Shown here: positions 16,213 through 25,133 of the stretch, one piece after another
How positions within the stretch are numbered: the first letter of the stretch is position 1
Layout of the letters: each line of letters opens with the position of its first letter
Origin: PALSA-1004 sp041483135
Lineage (GTDB): Bacteria; Pseudomonadota; Gammaproteobacteria; Burkholderiales; SG8-41
Direction of reading: 5' to 3'
Assembly: GCA_041483135.1 (NCBI GenBank)
Contig: JBGPFE010000011.1
Span: 48,703-112,702 of the forward strand
DNA: 64,000 bases
Position numbers and translations under genes: made by a program
Notes under the pieces: generated by a model
What the model was told of the DNA's origin: nothing
The model's database searches: none
What the model saw: only the letters and a program-made list of their open reading frames with translations

Positions 16213-16620
16213 ATGACGCAAGATCCGCTTGCCGCAACCCTCGAGCAGGTCGACGGCGAGTTGAGCGACCTCGAACGCCGCATCACGGCGCGGGAAGATT
16301 TGCCGCTTGCGCCGACCGTCGAGCACGCGCTTGAACTCGTCACGCGGCTGATTGTGGCCTGTATAGCGGATGAGGGCGGCAAGCAGGCGCCCGGCCCGGA
16401 GGCCGACGTACTGGCCGCGTTCAAGGTGCTGGTGAAGGGCGAGCCGACCTGGAACGCGATCCGCGATAACTGCCGGGAACTCGTGTATTACCGCAACTGT
16501 ATTAATATGGGAAGAGCGGATGCATTGCCGGTGGCGCCGGCGAAGATGGCGGTGCGCACCGTGCGCCACATTTATCTGTATATCAAGACGCGCTGCATCC
16601 GCGAAAGTATTAAAGGCTGA
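16213..16620 (+). CDS. Conserved hypothetical protein upstream of CbbQ-like ATPase
   Basis: A 135-residue, probably helical cytoplasmic protein (MTQDPLAATLEQVDGELSDL...), with no signal or membrane segment and several Cys residues (in VACIAD, DNCREL, RNCIN and TRCIRE). GGAGTG precedes the start. An earlier ATG at 16177 lacks a site. It precedes the CbbQ-like gene by 137 nt, with a CACAGAG-word inverted repeat between them, so co-transcription is uncertain. No family was recognised. Confidence 0.6.
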   Translation: MTQDPLAATLEQVDGELSDLERRITAREDLPLAPTVEHALELVTRLIVACIADEGGKQAPGPEADVLAAFKVLVKGEPTWNAIRDNCRELVYYRNCINMGRADALPVAPAKMAVRTVRHIYLYIKTRCIRESIKG

Positions 16621-16626
16621 AAAGCA

Positions 16627-16734
16627 GCCACCGAGGACACACAGGACACAGAGTAAGGGCAAAAACCGGTGGTCCGTGCGAGTTTGGCGCGTTGCATGTT
16701 GTTTTCTCTGTGTGCTCTGTGACCTCTGTGGCAA
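16627..16734. repeat. Facing CACAGAG/CTCTGTG arms
   Basis: The left arm at 16627-16654 is GCCACCGAGGACACACAGG followed by ACACAGAGT. The right arm at 16704-16732 is made of CTCTGTG words ending ACCTCTGTGGC. The two arms are approximate reverse complements separated by about 50 nt, so the transcript could fold into a long hairpin between the hypothetical gene and cbbQ. A run of seven T follows at 16738-16744. Confidence 0.75.
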
Positions 16735-16757
16735 AGGTTTTTTTGAGGATTGTTTAA

Positions 16758-17606
16758 ATGAAGACAGTGTTGACCCGCTTGCGCGGCATCGAGCGTGACA
16801 TCATCCAGCTGCCGCAGGCAAGCGACGTTGCTCCGTACTACGAACCGCAGAGCAACGAGATCGCGATTTTCGAGGCGGCCTACCGCAAGCGGCTCCCGGT
16901 GATGCTGAAAGGCCCGACGGGCTGCGGCAAGACGCGTTTTCTCGAGCACATGGCGTGGCAGTTGAAGCGCCCGCTGGTCACCGTGTCGTGCCACGAGGAC
17001 CTGACGAGTTCCGACCTGGTAGGCCGCTTCCTGCTCGAAGGCTCGGAGACGGTGTGGCAGGACGGTCCGCTCACGCGCGCGGTCAAGGCCGGCGCAATCT
17101 GCTACCTCGACGAGATCGTCGAGGCGCGCACCGACTCGACGGTCGTGATCCACTCGCTGACCGACCACCGGCGGCGCCTCACGATCGAAAAGAAAGGCCA
17201 GGAGATCGAGGCGCACGAGGATTTTCTGCTGGTGGTTTCGTACAACCCGGGCTACCAGACGGTACTGAAGGACTTGAAGCCCTCGACCAAGCAGCGCTTC
17301 ATCGCGATCACTTTCGATTTTCCGCAGGAAGAAGTCGAACGCAAGATCATCGTCAACGAAGTGCCGGGCAGCTCGCCCGAACTCGCCGCCAAGCTGGTCG
17401 CCGCCGGGCGCAAGGCGCGCCTGCTCAAAGACCACGGCCTCGAGGAAGCGACCTCGACCCGCGCTCTGGTTTATGCGGCAAACATGATCAACGCCGGACT
17501 CGACCCGGTCAACGCGTGCCAGGTGGCGATGGTGAATCCGCTCACCGACGATATCGAACTGGCGGAAGCGCTGATGGAAATCGTCAAGGCGCATTTTGCC
17601 GAGTAA
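16758..17606 (+). CDS. CbbQ/NirQ/NorQ family AAA+ ATPase (MoxR type)
   Basis: A 282-residue AAA+ ATPase. CbbQ and NorQ proteins pair with a VWA protein (CbbO/NorD) to remodel and activate metalloenzymes or rubisco. Walker A is GPTGCGKT (52-59), Walker B CYLDE (115-119), and the CbbQ/NorQ-type segments CHEDLTSSDLVGRFLLEG, GPLTRAVKAGAI and STRALVYAANMI are present. Its VWA partner lies 625 nt downstream beyond a DedA gene. No rubisco, NO reductase or other obvious client enzyme is in the window, so the target is unknown. Confidence 0.88.
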   Translation: MKTVLTRLRGIERDIIQLPQASDVAPYYEPQSNEIAIFEAAYRKRLPVMLKGPTGCGKTRFLEHMAWQLKRPLVTVSCHEDLTSSDLVGRFLLEGSETVWQDGPLTRAVKAGAICYLDEIVEARTDSTVVIHSLTDHRRRLTIEKKGQEIEAHEDFLLVVSYNPGYQTVLKDLKPSTKQRFIAITFDFPQEEVERKIIVNEVPGSSPELAAKLVAAGRKARLLKDHGLEEATSTRALVYAANMINAGLDPVNACQVAMVNPLTDDIELAEALMEIVKAHFAE

Positions 17607-17660
17607 GCGTAAAGTGAGCGCGCCCGATCGCCGAGTGGTTTCCGTACGGATGCAGCGTGA

Positions 17661-18215
17661 TTGGATTTACAGCAGTTAATTGAAAATTACGGCTACTACG
17701 CGGTTTTCGCCGGCGCGCTGCTGGAAGGCGAGACGCTGCTGGTGATGGCCGGGTTCGCCGTGCATGTCGGCTATCTGCAGTTGCCGCCCACCATTGCATG
17801 CGCGATCGCGGGCGGTTTCCTCGGTGATCAGTTCTGCTTTTATATGGGCCGCCGGCACCGCGAATTCCTGCTCCGGCGCTTTTCCGTTCTGCGCGAGCAG
17901 GCGCCGCGCATAAACCGGTTGCTCGCGCGCTACGATGTTTTGATGATCCCGGCGGTGCGCTTTCTTTACGGTCTGCGCATCGCGGGGCCCGCGATCATCG
18001 GCATGAGCGAGGTCGCGACGTGGCGCTTCATGCTGCTGAATCTGGCCGGCGCGGCAGTCTGGGCGTTGCTTATCATCGCTGCGGGTTACGCGTTCGGGCA
18101 CGGGCTGGAAATTGCGCTCGGCCGCTTGCACAAGCACCACAAACTGCTGGCGCTCGGCGCGATTGCCGGCGGCGGCGCCGCCTATTGGATTTACCGCTGT
18201 TCACGCCGCCGCTGA
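17661..18215 (+). CDS. DedA family membrane protein
   Basis: A 184-residue DedA/SNARE-associated (VTT) integral membrane protein. Members are implicated in polyprenyl-phosphate or lipid flipping and membrane-potential homeostasis. About five hydrophobic segments are visible, and the GYYAVFAGALLEGETLLVMAG start and the FLYGLRIAGPAIIGMSEV region (the conserved Arg-containing RFxxGxR-like motif) fit the family. TTG at 17661 is the start because an in-frame TGA immediately precedes it. It lies between CbbQ-like and CbbO-like genes with small gaps (54 and 15 nt), which is unusual. Confidence 0.85.
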   Translation: MDLQQLIENYGYYAVFAGALLEGETLLVMAGFAVHVGYLQLPPTIACAIAGGFLGDQFCFYMGRRHREFLLRRFSVLREQAPRINRLLARYDVLMIPAVRFLYGLRIAGPAIIGMSEVATWRFMLLNLAGAAVWALLIIAAGYAFGHGLEIALGRLHKHHKLLALGAIAGGGAAYWIYRCSRRR

Positions 18216-18230
18216 TATGCACGCACATCA

Positions 18231-20741
18231 ATGACGACACCAACGACAGTTCAGGATTCACTGCAGAAGTTGAGCGAAACAAGCTTTGTCGCCCATCGCG
18301 AAGCGCTCGATGCGCTGCCGGCGCTGCAGCATCACGGCGATGAGACCGTGCTGCGCTGGCTCGACGCCGCGCAACGGCTGTTCGACCACGACCGCGATGC
18401 GGGCAAGGCCTTTATCCACGGCAGCCGCGACGCCGAAAAAATCTCCGAGACCGTGCTGCCGTGGACCGAGCAGGCGCTCGCGTTCCTGCAGTGGCCCGCG
18501 TCGGCGCCGGTCGTCGAAGGCTTCATGAAGAATCTGCCGCGCGCGTTCGGCACGCTCGGCCACGCCGGGGAGCGGCGCTGGGCCGAGATCGGCTTCATCT
18601 GGTGCGGCCGCCATGCCGACAGCGGGCGCGCCTATTTCGCGACACCGGTGCTCGATCTCGCGTGCCGCCAGGGCATCACCGGCATCGAGCAGTTGTGCGA
18701 GCCGATGGAAGAGCTGTTCGAGACGCGCAAGCTGATGCTGTCGACCTATCTGGCCGGCGCGATCCGCGTGCGCAACCTGCTCGGTGCGCAGGCGATATTG
18801 CCGTGGGCGTCGCGCGGCGCCGACATCATGCAGTCGGGCCGCGTGCGCGGCGAGGCCTACTTCCGGCTCGAAAGCGAAGAAAGCCTGTCGGTGCTGCTCG
18901 ACCATTTGCCCGGCTTTCGCATGGGCGAGCGCAACCGGCTGCTTACGCTGTTGCTCGAGATCTGGTACGAGCGGGTGTTCGAGCTGAAGGAATCGAGCTG
19001 GTCGCCGGAGAAAGGCCGGCCGTTCGTCGAGACCGACGGGCGCAGCGTGTTCATCCCCGCGGTGATGCCGGACCGCGACGAAGCCATCCTTGCGGTACTG
19101 CATGCGGCGGGTCATCTCGCGTTCGGCAGCTTCGACCGCGCCGCGCTGCAAGACTCATTCCGCCAGGCCGGCGTCGAGCTGCCGGCGGCGGGGCCGATCG
19201 CGTGGGCGCCGCTGTTCGAGCGATACGGCGACGATGCGCTGCGTTTTCAGCTGCTGTTCGATACGTGCGAAGACCTGCGCATCGACAGCCGCGTGCAGAG
19301 CCTCGTGCCGAATTATCTGGCACGGCTGCTCGCGACCGGGCTGTCGCACCGCCTGCGCCCGGCCGAGGCGCTGCCGTTCTACGACTGGGCGCTGATGACG
19401 GTGCGCGGCGCGCTTGCCGCCGCCCGCGGCGAGCCGACCGATTTCGACCCGCGCCTGCGACGGCTGCTCGAGCCAGCCGCGACGATCGCCGATGCGTTTC
19501 GCATCGCCAACGAGCTTTACCGCGAAACCGGATTGGCGCCGGTCACCGATCTCGAGATTTTCCAGGGCGCGTACTTGCCGGGGCGCGCGCCGAATGCGGC
19601 GCGCTCGGCGCATGCGCAGACGCCACAGGAGCAGCCGCAGCAGACGCAGGCGGGCGCCGACGGCGAGGACCAGGAAAGCGACGACGGCGAGCAAGGGCAG
19701 GACGACCAGCAAAACGCCGATACCGGCGGCGAGCAAAGCGGCGACCGCGAGAAGATGGTCGCAGCCGAAGGCAAGAGCGCGGGCTCGAGCAAACAATCGC
19801 TGCAGCGCACGCAGACGCAGGAGCAGGGCGGCCAGTCGGGCGACAAAGGCAAGCCTTACCCCGAGTGGGACTATCGCGAAGGACGCTACAAGCGTAACTG
19901 GAGCTGGGTGCAGGAGAAACCGCTCGGCGAGGCGAACCTCGCCGAAGCGAACCGGCTGACCTCGCAGTACGCGGTGGCGCTCAAGCGCCTGAAGAAAGCG
20001 ATCCAGGCGCAGAAGCCGACGCGGCTCGCGCCGCGGCTGCGGCAATTCGACGGCGACGACATCGATCTCAACGCGGTGGTCGGCTACGTCGCCGAGCAGC
20101 GCGCCGGCATGTCGCCGCAGCCGGCGATCTACCGCCGGCGTGAAAACAAGCAGCGCGACGTATCGGTGACCCTGCTCGCAGACATGTCGACTTCGATCAT
20201 GCAGCATTTGCCCGAAGGCGGCGGGCGGCTGGTCGACCGCGTGCGGGCCGGCGTGCTGCTGTTCGCCGAGAGCATGGAGGAAGTCGGCGACGCCTATTCG
20301 ATCGCCGGTTTCTGCTCCAAGTACCGCGACAACGTGAGCTACTACACGATCAAGGATTTCGACGAACCGTTCACCACGCAGATCAAGAGCGTGATCGGCG
20401 GCATGTCGGGACGGCTCGCGACGCGCATGGGCGCGGCGATCCGCCACGCGACCGCGCGCTTTGCCGGCATCGAGAGCCGGCGGCGCCTGCTGTTGATACT
20501 GTCGGACGGCCGGCCCGAGGACTACGACGACGGCGGCGACCGGCGCTACCTGCACGAGGACACGCGCATGGCGGTCAAGGAGGCGGTGGCGCGCGGCGTG
20601 CATCCGTTCTGCATCACGGTCGACACCATGGCCAACCAGTATCTGCCGCAGATCTTCGGCCGCGGGCATTACATGGTGCTCGACCACATCAACAGCCTGC
20701 CCAACAAGCTGCCCGAGATCTACCTGCGCCTGCGGCGCTGA
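18231..20741 (+). CDS. VWA-domain protein, CbbO/NorD family
   Basis: An 836-residue NorD/CbbO-type protein. The long alpha-helical N-terminal region (about 1-460) is followed by a highly charged Gln/Asp/Glu-rich linker (about 460-545) and a C-terminal von Willebrand A domain. The MIDAS motif is DMSTS starting at Asp651, with LSDGRPEDYDDGGD near 755-770. Together with the CbbQ-like ATPase it should form a metal-dependent activation complex. Length is above that of typical NorD or CbbO, mostly through the linker. Its client enzyme is not in this window. Confidence 0.86.
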   Translation: MTTPTTVQDSLQKLSETSFVAHREALDALPALQHHGDETVLRWLDAAQRLFDHDRDAGKAFIHGSRDAEKISETVLPWTEQALAFLQWPASAPVVEGFMKNLPRAFGTLGHAGERRWAEIGFIWCGRHADSGRAYFATPVLDLACRQGITGIEQLCEPMEELFETRKLMLSTYLAGAIRVRNLLGAQAILPWASRGADIMQSGRVRGEAYFRLESEESLSVLLDHLPGFRMGERNRLLTLLLEIWYERVFELKESSWSPEKGRPFVETDGRSVFIPAVMPDRDEAILAVLHAAGHLAFGSFDRAALQDSFRQAGVELPAAGPIAWAPLFERYGDDALRFQLLFDTCEDLRIDSRVQSLVPNYLARLLATGLSHRLRPAEALPFYDWALMTVRGALAAARGEPTDFDPRLRRLLEPAATIADAFRIANELYRETGLAPVTDLEIFQGAYLPGRAPNAARSAHAQTPQEQPQQTQAGADGEDQESDDGEQGQDDQQNADTGGEQSGDREKMVAAEGKSAGSSKQSLQRTQTQEQGGQSGDKGKPYPEWDYREGRYKRNWSWVQEKPLGEANLAEANRLTSQYAVALKRLKKAIQAQKPTRLAPRLRQFDGDDIDLNAVVGYVAEQRAGMSPQPAIYRRRENKQRDVSVTLLADMSTSIMQHLPEGGGRLVDRVRAGVLLFAESMEEVGDAYSIAGFCSKYRDNVSYYTIKDFDEPFTTQIKSVIGGMSGRLATRMGAAIRHATARFAGIESRRRLLLILSDGRPEDYDDGGDRRYLHEDTRMAVKEAVARGVHPFCITVDTMANQYLPQIFGRGHYMVLDHINSLPNKLPEIYLRLRR

Positions 20742-20750
20742 CGAGCCTTT

Positions 20751-20869
20751 GCCGCAGAGTTCACAGAGCGGGCCGGTATTTTATCTTGATCGGGAGTTGA
20801 ATCGCTTGCTCTGGTGGCGCCATCCGATGTTTTTTTTGGTTTTGGCTTTCCTCCGTGACCTCCGTGGCT
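20751..20869. repeat. CACAGAG-type arms flanking the start of the deacetylase-like gene
   Basis: A short left arm (GCCGCAGAGTTCACAGAG, 20751-20768) faces a right arm of CTCCGTG words at 20847-20869 (CTCCGTGACCTCCGTGGC). The right arm contains the only plausible start codons (GTG 20855, GTG 20864) of the next gene. Confidence 0.6.
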
Positions 20870-22048
20870 GATCCGCTGTTGCCGACACGCAAGGCGACGC
20901 TGATCAACGGGCTGGCGCGCCGGCAGCGGCCGTACGCGAGCAGCCACCCGCTCGCGATTCCGCGCACCGCGCTGGCGCTGGAGCTTATCGATGCCTACGG
21001 CGCGGTGACTGCCGCAGAAACCGTCAAGGCGCGTCCGGCGACGGTCGGGGAAGTCGAGTGGTTTCACCATCCCGATTACATCGCTGCGCTGCTGCGCGCC
21101 GAGGCCGAGTGCGGCTTGCGCGACGAGGACCGCGCGCGCTTCAATCTCGGCAATGTCGAGAACCCGTACTTCGAGCGCCTGTTCACGATACCCGCGACCG
21201 CGACCGGCGGCAGCATCGTTGCCGCCGAGCAGTTGATAACGGGACGCGTCGCATTCAATCCCGCCGGCGGCATGCATCATGCGCGGCCCGCCTCGGCGCA
21301 GGGTTTCTGTTATCTGAACGATCCGGTGCTGGCAGTGATGCGGCTGCGCAAGGAGGGCTGGCGCGTGCTTTACGTCGACATCGACGCGCACCACGGCGAT
21401 GGCGTCGAGCGCGCATTCGTCGATGATCCCGACGTGCTGACGCTGTCGCTGCACATGGACACCGCTTACGCGTATCCGTTTGCGGGCGGGCGGCTCGAGG
21501 ATTGCGGCAGCGGGCAGGGTGCTTACACCACGATCAACATACCGCTGCCGCAGGGCACGCACGACCGCGAGTATTTGCGCCTGTTCGACGCGGTGTGGCT
21601 GCCGGTAGTGGAGAAATTCCTGCCCGACGCGATCGTGCTGCAGGCGGGCGCCGATATGCTCGCCGCCGATCCGCTCGGCCGGCTCAGGATTTCGACGCAG
21701 TGTTATCTGGACGTGGTCAGGCGCGTGCTCGAGGCCGCGCCGCGTCACGCCGACGGCACGCCCAGACTGATGGTGACCGGTGGCGGCGGCTATCATCCGC
21801 TGCTGGTCGCGCGCGCCTGGACCGGCGTGTGGGGCTTGCTGTCGGGACGCGAAATCCCGGCCGGGATTCCCGCAGCCGGGGCCAGGGTATTGCGCGCTGC
21901 GGGATGGACGATGGATGAAGATGAGCCGTATTTCCCGGCGCTTTTCGCGTCGCGCCTCGACGCGGTATTGCCGTCACCGGTACGGCAGCAGCTGCGCGAA
22001 CTCGCCGCACGGACGCGCGAGCACCCGTTTTTGCGCGCGAGCTGTTAG
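20855..22048 (+). CDS. Histone deacetylase-like amidohydrolase (AcuC/APAH family)
   Basis: A 397-residue zinc-dependent deacetylase-fold protein. Bacterial members deacetylate polyamines, acetyl-CoA synthetase (AcuC) or small amides. Visible catalytic blocks are AGGMHHARP (the His-His charge-relay pair), YVDIDAHHGDGVE (zinc-binding Asp/His), the QAGADML Asp ligand and VTGGGGYHP near the catalytic Tyr. No ATG lies near the N terminus. GTG 20855 or GTG 20864 are the candidates, both inside a CTCCGTG repeat. It follows the VWA gene by 113 nt. The substrate cannot be assigned. Confidence 0.83.
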   Translation: MTSVADPLLPTRKATLINGLARRQRPYASSHPLAIPRTALALELIDAYGAVTAAETVKARPATVGEVEWFHHPDYIAALLRAEAECGLRDEDRARFNLGNVENPYFERLFTIPATATGGSIVAAEQLITGRVAFNPAGGMHHARPASAQGFCYLNDPVLAVMRLRKEGWRVLYVDIDAHHGDGVERAFVDDPDVLTLSLHMDTAYAYPFAGGRLEDCGSGQGAYTTINIPLPQGTHDREYLRLFDAVWLPVVEKFLPDAIVLQAGADMLAADPLGRLRISTQCYLDVVRRVLEAAPRHADGTPRLMVTGGGGYHPLLVARAWTGVWGLLSGREIPAGIPAAGARVLRAAGWTMDEDEPYFPALFASRLDAVLPSPVRQQLRELAARTREHPFLRASC

Positions 22049-22161
22049 CCTTGAGCCTGAACTTGAAACTGAAGCCGATATCGCGCGTAAGGACAGGGCG
22101 CTCACACCGACCAACCGTGCGATTGGTGCTCGAAATCATGATCACAAGGGGAGGCTGAAGC

Positions 22162-23241
22162 ATGTCCATACCGTCCGTTCGGCGTCAAGCCAAGTACGTC
22201 CCGCTCACCAAAGAGCAGTTCCGCGAGCGTTTTTTCGCGCGCTTCTACGATCCGGCTTTCGACGCCGTGCGCGCGGAGCTTGAAAAAGTGTTCGAGACGG
22301 CGTGGGATGGCTATGCCGTCTATCGCAAGTCGCCGCGCAAGGCGCCCGCCGGAACGGGATATGCCGAGCCTGCGTTCGAGCTCCCGCTCGAATGGATCAA
22401 GACCCGCGCGCAAATCGATGCCGCGGAAAAACGCCAGAAGGACCCGCAGTCGCCTTCGCGCATCCTGATCGTCAACGGCTCGACCCGCAGCGAGCATACC
22501 TGCCCGGGAGAGATCTCGAAGACGCGGCGGCTCGCGCAGGAAGCGCAGAAGACCATAGCGGCGCTGCCCGGCCACGAGGTGGACTTTCTCGACATTTCGA
22601 CGCTCGCCGACGAGCCATGGAAGGTGATCCATCCGTGCAAGGCGTGCGTGTCGACGTCGCAGCCGTTATGCCACTGGCCGTGCTCGTGCTATCCGAACCA
22701 CGCGCTGGGCCAGACCAACGACTGGATGGAAGAGATCTATCCGCGTTGGACGGCGGCGCATGGAATTTTCATCCTGTGCCCGGTGCATTGGTACCAGGCG
22801 CCGGCGAGTCTGAAGCTGATGATCGACCGCCTGGTGTGCGCCGACGGCGGCAACCCCGACCCGACCACCACCCACGGCAAGGACCCGCTCATGGCGAAAC
22901 AACTCGAGCTCAAGGGCTGGGATTATCCCAAGCACCTCGCCGGACGCGCGTTCGCGGTCGTTGCGCACGGCGACGCGGCCGGGCCGGAAAACCTGCGGCG
23001 CATGCTGGCCGACTGGCTCACCGACATCGGCATGATCCAGGCCGGCCCGCAAGCGGCGCTCGACACCTGGATCGGCTGGTACCGCCCCTACGCCACGAGC
23101 CACGAGGATCTTGATGCCGACGAGGATACTTTCACGCAGGTGAAAAACGCCGCGCTGAGCCTCGTCAACATGGTGGCGCAAATCCGGTCGGGCGCGTACC
23201 GCGCGCCGAACCAGGGTCTGCACAGCCCGCGCGAAAAGTGA
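22162..23241 (+). CDS. Flavodoxin-fold NAD(P)H-dependent FMN reductase-like protein with Cys cluster
   Basis: A 359-residue protein. Residues 100-330 resemble NADPH-dependent FMN reductases (ILIVNGSTRS at 101-110 is the FMN phosphate loop; PVHWYQAPASLKLMIDRL is the typical flavin-edge segment). About 95 N-terminal residues are an extension without a recognised domain. A cysteine cluster is prominent: Cys159-x2-Cys162-x7-Cys170-x3-Cys174-x-Cys176. This could bind a metal or Fe-S centre, as in iron-sulfur flavoproteins, but the spacing differs from the classical Isf motif. AGGGGAGG-like site precedes the ATG. Role unknown. Confidence 0.75.
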   Translation: MSIPSVRRQAKYVPLTKEQFRERFFARFYDPAFDAVRAELEKVFETAWDGYAVYRKSPRKAPAGTGYAEPAFELPLEWIKTRAQIDAAEKRQKDPQSPSRILIVNGSTRSEHTCPGEISKTRRLAQEAQKTIAALPGHEVDFLDISTLADEPWKVIHPCKACVSTSQPLCHWPCSCYPNHALGQTNDWMEEIYPRWTAAHGIFILCPVHWYQAPASLKLMIDRLVCADGGNPDPTTTHGKDPLMAKQLELKGWDYPKHLAGRAFAVVAHGDAAGPENLRRMLADWLTDIGMIQAGPQAALDTWIGWYRPYATSHEDLDADEDTFTQVKNAALSLVNMVAQIRSGAYRAPNQGLHSPREK

Positions 23242-23264
23242 TCGGGTGGTCCCGGGTTTCGAAT

Positions 23265-24527
23265 TTAGTGCTGCGCGCCGCTCGGGATTTGCGGCAGGTG
23301 GCCCTCGCGCACGTTGCGCTGATGGCGCTCCCGCACCAGCGTCATGGTTACCGCGACGAACAGGCCGAACAGCATTATCACGGTATAGATCGAGAATTCG
23401 AGCTTGATCAGCAGCGCGTAGATGCCGAGCAGCATCAGGATGCTCAGGTTCTCGTTGAAGTTCTGCACCGCGATCGAGTGGCCGGCCCCCATCAGAATGT
23501 GGCCGCGGTGCTGCAGCAGCGCGTTCATCGGCACGACGAAAAATCCGGCGAGCGCGCCGATCAACGTCATTATCGCCATCGCGAGGTACACATCGCGCAC
23601 GAAGATCATGCCGATGGTGATGATGCCCATTGCAATGCCGACCGGCAGCACATTGACCGCGCGGTGCAGCGGTATCGTTTTCGCCGCGATGACCGCTCCG
23701 GCGGCAATGCCGATCGCGGTGATGCCCTGCAATATGGTCGATTGCGCCAGCGTATAGCCGAGCGAGACTTGCGCCCACTTCAGCACGATGAACTGCAGCG
23801 TTGCGCCGGCGCCCCAGAACACCGTGGTCGTGGCGAGCGAAATCTGGCCGAGTTTGTCGGCCCACAGCAGGCGCAGGCAGTGCGCGAAATCCATGACCAG
23901 ATAAACCGGGTTCCTGCGCGCGGGCTTGTGATCGATGCCCGTCCGCGGCACATAGAGATTGAAGACCGCCGCGATCACGTAAAACACGATGATCAGCGTG
24001 GTCGCGATTTCCGGCGCGGTGTCGATGCCGGTGTCAATGTGCGGGACATCGATCTTCAGTAATTGAGATGAGACAGTCTCGCTGATCATCGCGCCGCCGA
24101 GCAGCGTGCCGAGTATGATCGAGCCGACGGTGAGCCCCTCGATCCAGCCATTGGCGATCACCAGCTTGGGGTGCGGCAGGTATTCGGTCAGGATGCCGTA
24201 TTTCGCCGGCGAGTAGGCGGCGGCGCCGAGACCGACCACGCCGTAGGCGACCAGCGGATGCACGCCGATCAGCATCATCAGGCAGCCGACCACCTTGATG
24301 GCGTTCGCGATGAACATCACTTTGCCTTTGGGCAGCGCGTCGGCGAACGTCCCGACGAACGGTGCCAGCACCACGTACGAGATCGTGAAAAAGAGCTTCA
24401 GCATCGGCGTCAGCCACGCGGGGGAATCGAGCAGCGCGAGCGTTGCGATCGCGGCGACCAGCAGCGCATTATCGGCGAGCGAAGAAAAAAACTGCGCCGC
24501 CATGATGATGTAGAAGCCGAACGGCAT
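23265..24527 (-). CDS. lplT: Lysophospholipid transporter LplT
   Basis: A 420-residue major-facilitator protein with about 12 hydrophobic segments, matching LplT, which flips lysophospholipids across the inner membrane for re-acylation. Diagnostic segments are MPFGFYIIMAAQFFSSLADNALLVAAIATL at the N terminus (seen as FFSSLADNALL), GAAAYSPAKYGILTEYLP near 100-117, and WIEGLTVGSIILGTLLGG. No acyltransferase (Aas) gene is adjacent, unlike in enterobacteria. It ends 24 nt from the convergent flavoprotein gene. An internal Met9 is an alternative start because no strong ribosome site is visible. Confidence 0.88.
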   Translation of the reverse strand: MPFGFYIIMAAQFFSSLADNALLVAAIATLALLDSPAWLTPMLKLFFTISYVVLAPFVGTFADALPKGKVMFIANAIKVVGCLMMLIGVHPLVAYGVVGLGAAAYSPAKYGILTEYLPHPKLVIANGWIEGLTVGSIILGTLLGGAMISETVSSQLLKIDVPHIDTGIDTAPEIATTLIIVFYVIAAVFNLYVPRTGIDHKPARRNPVYLVMDFAHCLRLLWADKLGQISLATTTVFWGAGATLQFIVLKWAQVSLGYTLAQSTILQGITAIGIAAGAVIAAKTIPLHRAVNVLPVGIAMGIITIGMIFVRDVYLAMAIMTLIGALAGFFVVPMNALLQHRGHILMGAGHSIAVQNFNENLSILMLLGIYALLIKLEFSIYTVIMLFGLFVAVTMTLVRERHQRNVREGHLPQIPSGAQH

Positions 24528-24600
24528 TCGGGAACGGAGGCCCTTTGCGGGACTAGTAATTGTCAGCGAGCAGTTTTATACCACAGATTGACGCCGCGCC

Positions 24601-25092
24601 CTATTGCGGGAGATCAGGTTTGCGTGCATGTTCGCGCAGCAGACGTTCCTGTTCGGTGAACGAAAGCGCGCGCCCGGTGCCGGACGGGGGTTCGGCGGTC
24701 GGGCGTTCATCATCGGTGTAACGGCCCTTGAATCCGGCCGGCGCGCCGGCGGTCTGGCCGAGATAAACCTGCATGCGCAGCTGCTTGTTGAGCGCAACGA
24801 CGCGTTGCTCCACCCACCGGATATCGATCAACGTCCATACCAGCAGCACGGCGCCAAGCGCGATTGCCGCGCTGGCGACGCCGTACCACAACGCGCCTGC
24901 CGCGAGCAGCGCGGTGATGCGAATCGACCACGCGCCGCGCGGATCGGCAAGGTAATCGTGGTGCAGCCCGACCGGAAATGCGAACAGCAGCAGCCATGCA
25001 GTGCGGCGTTTTTTGAGCAGCGCCGCCAGACGCAAATTGGCGTTTTGCAGGCCACCGCCGCCCAAGTCCTGATTTTTCCACGCATTGCCCAT
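24601..25092 (-). CDS. Small TM2-like membrane protein
   Basis: A 163-residue protein with two or three hydrophobic segments between about residues 28 and 90 (RRTAWLLLFAFPVGLHHDYL then LLAAGALWYGVASAAIALGA and VLLVWTLIDIRW). The first segment, with K/R before the helix and a G-x-H-x-x-Y-L turn, is reminiscent of the TM2 domain. The C-terminal 60 residues are soluble and charged. The upstream in-frame extension runs through repeat sequence and is rejected in favour of ATG at 25092. Function unknown. It lies 73 nt upstream of lplT on the same strand. Confidence 0.6.
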   Translation of the reverse strand: MGNAWKNQDLGGGGLQNANLRLAALLKKRRTAWLLLFAFPVGLHHDYLADPRGAWSIRITALLAAGALWYGVASAAIALGAVLLVWTLIDIRWVEQRVVALNKQLRMQVYLGQTAGAPAGFKGRYTDDERPTAEPPSGTGRALSFTEQERLLREHARKPDLPQ

Positions 25093-25133
25093 GACTTGCC
25101 CGGTGAAATGTGGTTGAATACTAACCGATTTCT

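Noticed and set aside
16758..20741. A rubisco or nitric oxide reductase operon
   Set aside because: Only the activation pair is present. No cbbL/S/M, norB/C or related catalytic subunit was found on either strand.
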